Origin: an archaeon MnTg01
Lineage (GTDB): Archaea; Thermoproteota; Nitrososphaeria; Nitrososphaerales; Nitrosopumilaceae
Length of the DNA: 7,819 nt
Direction: 5' to 3'
NCBI GenBank assembly: GCA_008974855.1
Contig: BFAR01000155.1
Location: 1-7,819, forward strand
The translations under genes were made by a program, and so were the position numbers. Position 1 is the stretch's first letter, and every line of letters starts with the position of its first letter. Positions 4,820 through 7,819 of this stretch are shown here, in pieces. Below the pieces are notes generated by a model. The model did no database searches. It was not told the DNA's origin and saw only the letters and a program-made list of their open reading frames with translations.

Positions 4820-5732
4820 AAATTAACGCGAATGCAGCTACGGCCATTACAATCATTACAATGATATGTTTCATTCCTGAAACATAATTTCCTGAACCAA
4901 TCTTGCCTGCTGCTAGTCCGCCAAAAACTGCTTCAATAAGTGACATGTTAAACAAAATAGAATTTAGTGCTTCAATGTCCATGTTTATGATAGACGAAAA
5001 CATGCCGCCCTCAGTTATTCCTGGAGAATCAATAAGCATTTTTTGAATAACTAGGAATTCACTAAAAAACTGTGACGAAAGAATAACTGAAATTCCTAGA
5101 AAAACTGCAAAGGAGATATAGATTGTATAAGTATAAGGCGCTAGTGAGGCTTTTCTATCTTTTTCTAAATTTTGTAGATCTGTAACGTGCTGTTGTATCA
5201 TCTCTAAATTAGCTCTAATATCACCACCTATTTTCAAAGACATTTCAAGTAGTGTGGATACCCTCCTTGACATTTTTGTGCCTGTTCTTTCGGCAAAATT
5301 TTCAAACGCATCTTCTATAGGCATGCCCCAGCTGATGTTTGCTCTTAGGTTTTTTAATTCTGGAGTGAGCGGCCCCATGTTACGATCCGCAGTAGTTTCA
5401 ATAGCTCGAATTAGATTTGCTCCACTTTGTACTGCACTTGATAATGCTAACAAAAATAATGGAAGGTTTTTGTCAATGTTATCTTTTCTTTGAGTTTCTT
5501 TTAGATGCAGTAAAGTAATTGGAACAATTGCAAAAAGCGCTCCAAATACAATTCCAGTAGTTTGTGTGGATTGATCTTCGGCAATTGGTGGGTAGTAAAA
5601 ACTTGCAGCAATCATAATAATGCCCACGATTCCAGTAGAAAGTAAAATTCGTAATTTTTTTGAATGAATTAAAGATAGTTTTGGTACTTCAACGTCTTTT
5701 CTTTTAATTGGCCTGGCTTTAGCTTTTTGCAA
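4818..5732 (-). CDS. Type II/IV secretion platform protein, GspF/TadC-like (second copy)
   Basis: This 304-residue integral membrane protein resembles PilC/GspF/TadC/FlaJ platform proteins, which sit in the cytoplasmic membrane and couple the ATPase to filament assembly. A basic N-terminus (1-28) precedes membrane segments at about 28-47 and 58-76, a cytoplasmic T2SSF domain at about 88-200 (LPLFLLALSSAVQSGANLIRAIE, WGMPIEDAFENFAERTG, EMSLKIGGDI), then segments at about 201-220, 258-275 and 287-304. The end (GGLAAGKIGSGNYVSGMKH plus a last helix) resembles archaeal FlaJ/TadC tails. TTG 5732 is the start: an in-frame TAA, the stop of the preceding gene, lies only three codons upstream, and GAGGT is eight bases before the TTG. 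It is the last visible gene of the operon. Confidence 0.85.
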   Translation of the reverse strand: MQKAKARPIKRKDVEVPKLSLIHSKKLRILLSTGIVGIIMIAASFYYPPIAEDQSTQTTGIVFGALFAIVPITLLHLKETQRKDNIDKNLPLFLLALSSAVQSGANLIRAIETTADRNMGPLTPELKNLRANISWGMPIEDAFENFAERTGTKMSRRVSTLLEMSLKIGGDIRANLEMIQQHVTDLQNLEKDRKASLAPYTYTIYISFAVFLGISVILSSQFFSEFLVIQKMLIDSPGITEGGMFSSIINMDIEALNSILFNMSLIEAVFGGLAAGKIGSGNYVSGMKHIIVMIVMAVAAFALI

Positions 5733-5738
5733 TCTTGA

Positions 5739-6677
5739 TTACCTCTTTGGCACCATTGAATCCATCATAAACAAAAGTATAAAACCAAAAAATGGAACCA
5801 TCACATATGTCAATAAATTCATCAAAGTCATTAGATCAAAACCTCCCAAATCCGGACTCATTATTGCCATAACGGATAACATGATTATAGACATTAACGG
5901 AAACACAATCAAAAGAATGGTATACATTTCTGCCATTACACCTAACGAATCTGTTGATTTTTTTAATGCCATCTTCTTTTCTTCTAATTGGACTTTTCCT
6001 GTAGCGATAAAGTATTCTTTTAATTTACCTCCTGATTGTACAGTAATAATTGCTCCTTCCAACAAATCAGCATAAGGGCCTGGAGGAGTTCTTTTAATCA
6101 AATCGTTAATTGCAGTAACTAAATCCATGCCCATAATGTCTATATTTCTTGTAATGAATTTTGAATCTTTGACTATTTCTTCTTGAGAATCTTCTGATGC
6201 TATTGATTTGAAAATTCCCTCTAATGATAAACCACTTGTTGCAAGAGTGGCCATATATCCAATAAAATGTGGAAGCTCATCCATTAATTTTGCAGCTCTG
6301 TTCTTTACAGTGATTTGAGGCATCATCTGTAAAATGAAAAATACTCCCTGTGCCATTCCTGCACTAGCTATTATAGGAAGAATAAATGCAAATGCTACTG
6401 GCTGTATATTAATTACCAGTGAAATAACAATTCCAGACACTAATCCAATAATTCCTGCAATAATACTAAAAAACACTATACTGCAAACATACACTTCAAA
6501 TGGTATTGGCATCATTGCATGTTTGAGAGTTTTTTCTAGATTGGATAGTTTTGGATATAGAAATTGAAGATGTTTATTGAGCAATCTATAGCTATAAACA
6601 TGAATTGATCCTGATGAATTATTTGTTACTTTCTTTTTTTTATTAGTATTAATTGAATAATCAAAAGACTTTTGCAA
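5739..6677 (-). CDS. Type II/IV secretion platform protein, GspF/TadB-like (first copy)
   Basis: This 312-residue membrane protein shares the T2SSF layout with the next gene but is clearly a different paralog. A basic, polar cytoplasmic N-terminus (1-58, with KKKK at 13-16) leads to two membrane segments (about 62-88 and 93-118). A cytoplasmic T2SSF domain follows (about 130-245), with KLMDELPHFIGYMATLATSG, AINDLIKRTPPG and ITVQSGGKLKEYF, then two more segments (about 248-272 and 285-306). Two platform proteins beside one ATPase recall the TadA-TadB-TadC order. TTG 6677 is the start: a TAA, the ATPase stop, lies two codons upstream in frame, GGTG (6684-6687) precedes it as a weak Shine-Dalgarno, and the first later Met (residue 55) would discard most of the basic N-terminus. 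Confidence 0.85.
   Translation of the reverse strand: MQKSFDYSINTNKKKKVTNNSSGSIHVYSYRLLNKHLQFLYPKLSNLEKTLKHAMMPIPFEVYVCSIVFFSIIAGIIGLVSGIVISLVINIQPVAFAFILPIIASAGMAQGVFFILQMMPQITVKNRAAKLMDELPHFIGYMATLATSGLSLEGIFKSIASEDSQEEIVKDSKFITRNIDIMGMDLVTAINDLIKRTPPGPYADLLEGAIITVQSGGKLKEYFIATGKVQLEEKKMALKKSTDSLGVMAEMYTILLIVFPLMSIIMLSVMAIMSPDLGGFDLMTLMNLLTYVMVPFFGFILLFMMDSMVPKR
5741..5745 (-). promoter_or_regulatory. Shine-Dalgarno GAGGT for the second platform gene
   Basis: The minus strand reads AAAGAGGTAATCAAGATTG. GAGGT lies eight bases before the TTG, and its last T is the first base of the TAA stop of the preceding gene. This is the clearest ribosome-binding site in the window. It fixes TTG 5732 as the start and argues for re-initiation rather than stop-codon read-through. 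Confidence 0.7.
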
Positions 6678-6680
6678 GTT

Positions 6681-7819
6681 TTACACCGTTAATCTTTTTC
6701 TCTCAGAGAATCGTTCAGAATCTGCATAAAACTCCCTAATGTTTTTTGATACCTCTTTATGATCTCGTATATTGTTTTTTACCATCCATTCTATTGCAAG
6801 TTTTCTTTTACTTAGTTCATAGTTTATTTGCTCATCGCTTTCCCCAAATCTTTCTTTAATTTTATCAAGCAATATGCTATTTCCAGCAAAAGAATGTGTA
6901 TCGGTCTGTGGATTCCACTTGAATATTTCGTGAGTACGAATTTCTCCAGTTTTTTCATCTAAACCTGCAATTTCAGAAATTTGAATAATTCTTCTAACTG
7001 ATTGGTCTTTTATTCTTAATTTTAGTTGAAGATAAATTAAATCCAAAGTATTTGCGATTAATGTTTTAGGAATATCCATTGGTGATGATGCAAGTCTCGT
7101 TAATGTTGCTTCAACTGAGTCAGCATGAATAGATGAAAATCCTCCGTGACCTGTAGCCATGGCTTGAAATAAAGTAAACGCTTCTCTTCCCCTCGTTTCT
7201 CCTACTATTATGATATCTGGTCTTTGTCTTAATGCAGCACGAAGCAGGTCGTATTGAGTAATCTCTCCAATCCCACCATCGGTAAAGTTTTGTCTTGAAA
7301 CTGCTGGAATCCAGTTTTCATGAGGTAAGTTAAGCTCTTGAGTATCTTCAATTGTGACAATTTTTTGTCCAGGTCGAATAAATGATGCTAATGCGTTTAG
7401 CGCAGTAGTTTTTCCACTTGCAGTTCCACCAGCTACTAGCATCGTAGAATTTTTTTCTGCAACATACCACAAATATGCAGCAATATCTGAAGTCATTGTT
7501 TGGAATTTTATAAGGTCAACTACAGTGATTGGATCTGCTCTGAACCTTCTAATAGTAAATGTACTTCCTCTTTTTGTTATTTCATGACCTAATGTTAAAT
7601 TGATTCTACTTCCATCTGGAAGTGAAGCATCAACAATAGGGTTTGCCATCGATACGTGTTTACCTGACATATAAGATACTTTTCTTGCAAAATTATTCAA
7701 TTCTTTATCAGTTTTAAAAATAATATTCGTGGGAATTGATTCATACTCTCTATGCCAAATGTACAAAGGTATGTTTGTTCCATCACAACTAATTTCTTCC
7801 ACCATGTGGTCTCTCATCA
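6681..7819 (-). CDS. FlaI/TadA/GspE-type secretion ATPase (5' partial)
   Basis: This is a hexameric cytoplasmic ATPase that powers assembly of a type IV pilus-like filament. Numbered from the Met codon at 7815-7817, the N-terminal domain shows VEEISCDGTNIPLYIWHREY (6-25) and SLPDGSRINLTLG (65-77), and TIRRF (88-92) carries candidate arginine fingers. The core has Walker A GGTASGKTT (130-138, Lys136), the Asp box TIEDTQEL (155-162), Walker B PDIIIVGETRGREA (200-213, Glu207), and the His box MATGHGGFSSIHADS (220-234). The zinc-binding CxxC motifs of bacterial PilB/GspE are absent, as in FlaI. The Met at 7817 is probably internal, because the conserved domain has already begun there and family members usually have over 100 further N-terminal residues. 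It heads the visible part of the operon. Confidence 0.92.
   Translation of the reverse strand, partial: MRDHMVEEISCDGTNIPLYIWHREYESIPTNIIFKTDKELNNFARKVSYMSGKHVSMANPIVDASLPDGSRINLTLGHEITKRGSTFTIRRFRADPITVVDLIKFQTMTSDIAAYLWYVAEKNSTMLVAGGTASGKTTALNALASFIRPGQKIVTIEDTQELNLPHENWIPAVSRQNFTDGGIGEITQYDLLRAALRQRPDIIIVGETRGREAFTLFQAMATGHGGFSSIHADSVEATLTRLASSPMDIPKTLIANTLDLIYLQLKLRIKDQSVRRIIQISEIAGLDEKTGEIRTHEIFKWNPQTDTHSFAGNSILLDKIKERFGESDEQINYELSKRKLAIEWMVKNNIRDHKEVSKNIREFYADSERFSERKRLTV

Noticed and set aside
5254..5493. Plus-strand frame inside the second platform gene (similarly 5881-6075, 6334-6567 and 7354-7587 within the operon)
   Set aside because: These lie entirely opposite strongly supported pilus genes and show no family motifs or ribosome-binding sites.
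1..7819. CRISPR array, insertion sequence, integrase or other mobile element
   Set aside because: No regularly spaced direct repeats, terminal inverted repeats, transposase or recombinase motifs. The only direct repeat is the two-unit coding repeat at 1247-1396.

Overview
This window looks like part of an archaeal chromosome, most likely a Nitrosopumilus-type ammonia-oxidising thaumarchaeon (Nitrososphaerota). That assignment is inference from: a strongly AT-rich composition; an archaeal-type TruD; a TrmB-family regulator; a stand-alone Lrp/AsnC RAM domain; a FlaI/TadA-type ATPase with two PilC/TadC-like platform proteins; frequent TTG/GTG starts with few Shine-Dalgarno sequences; and several small membrane proteins of the kind seen in these genomes. 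No rRNA, tRNA, CRISPR array, insertion sequence or phage gene was recognised, and no gene-free stretch exceeds 300 bases.

Layout. Positions 1-48 hold the last 15 codons of an unknown plus-strand gene, whose TGA overlaps the GTG start of truD (45-1241, tRNA pseudouridine-13 synthase). Convergent to truD is a 78-aa protein (1238-1474, minus) built mainly from two 25-residue repeats. Then come msrA (1570-2058, methionine sulfoxide reductase A) and a stand-alone RAM protein (2084-2314), both plus, facing a 71-aa two-helix membrane protein (2311-2526, minus). A 230-aa multi-pass membrane protein (2618-3310, plus) faces a 93-aa single-helix protein (3343-3624, minus) whose 5' end looks frameshifted. 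A 302-aa TrmB-like regulator (3893-4801, plus) faces a three-gene minus-strand operon that enters from the right edge: a secretion/pilus ATPase (6681-7819, 5' end outside the window), then two different integral-membrane platform proteins (5739-6677 and 4818-5732). Strand alternation makes almost every boundary here convergent or divergent, with two 4-base stop-to-stop overlaps and two compact bidirectional T-tract terminators.

How the genes work together. The clear functional unit is the ATPase plus two platform proteins, the cytoplasmic motor and inner-membrane base of an archaeal type IV pilus-like (Tad/Epd-like) machine. No pilin or prepilin peptidase is in view. All three genes lie in one reading frame, separated only by TAA and one or two codons, and both visible internal starts are TTGCAAAA. 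The TrmB-like gene converges on the operon and could regulate it, but the sequence does not prove this. TruD and MsrA are housekeeping functions (tRNA modification, oxidative repair). The small proteins at 1238-1474, 2311-2526 and 3343-3650 are the least explained parts of the window.
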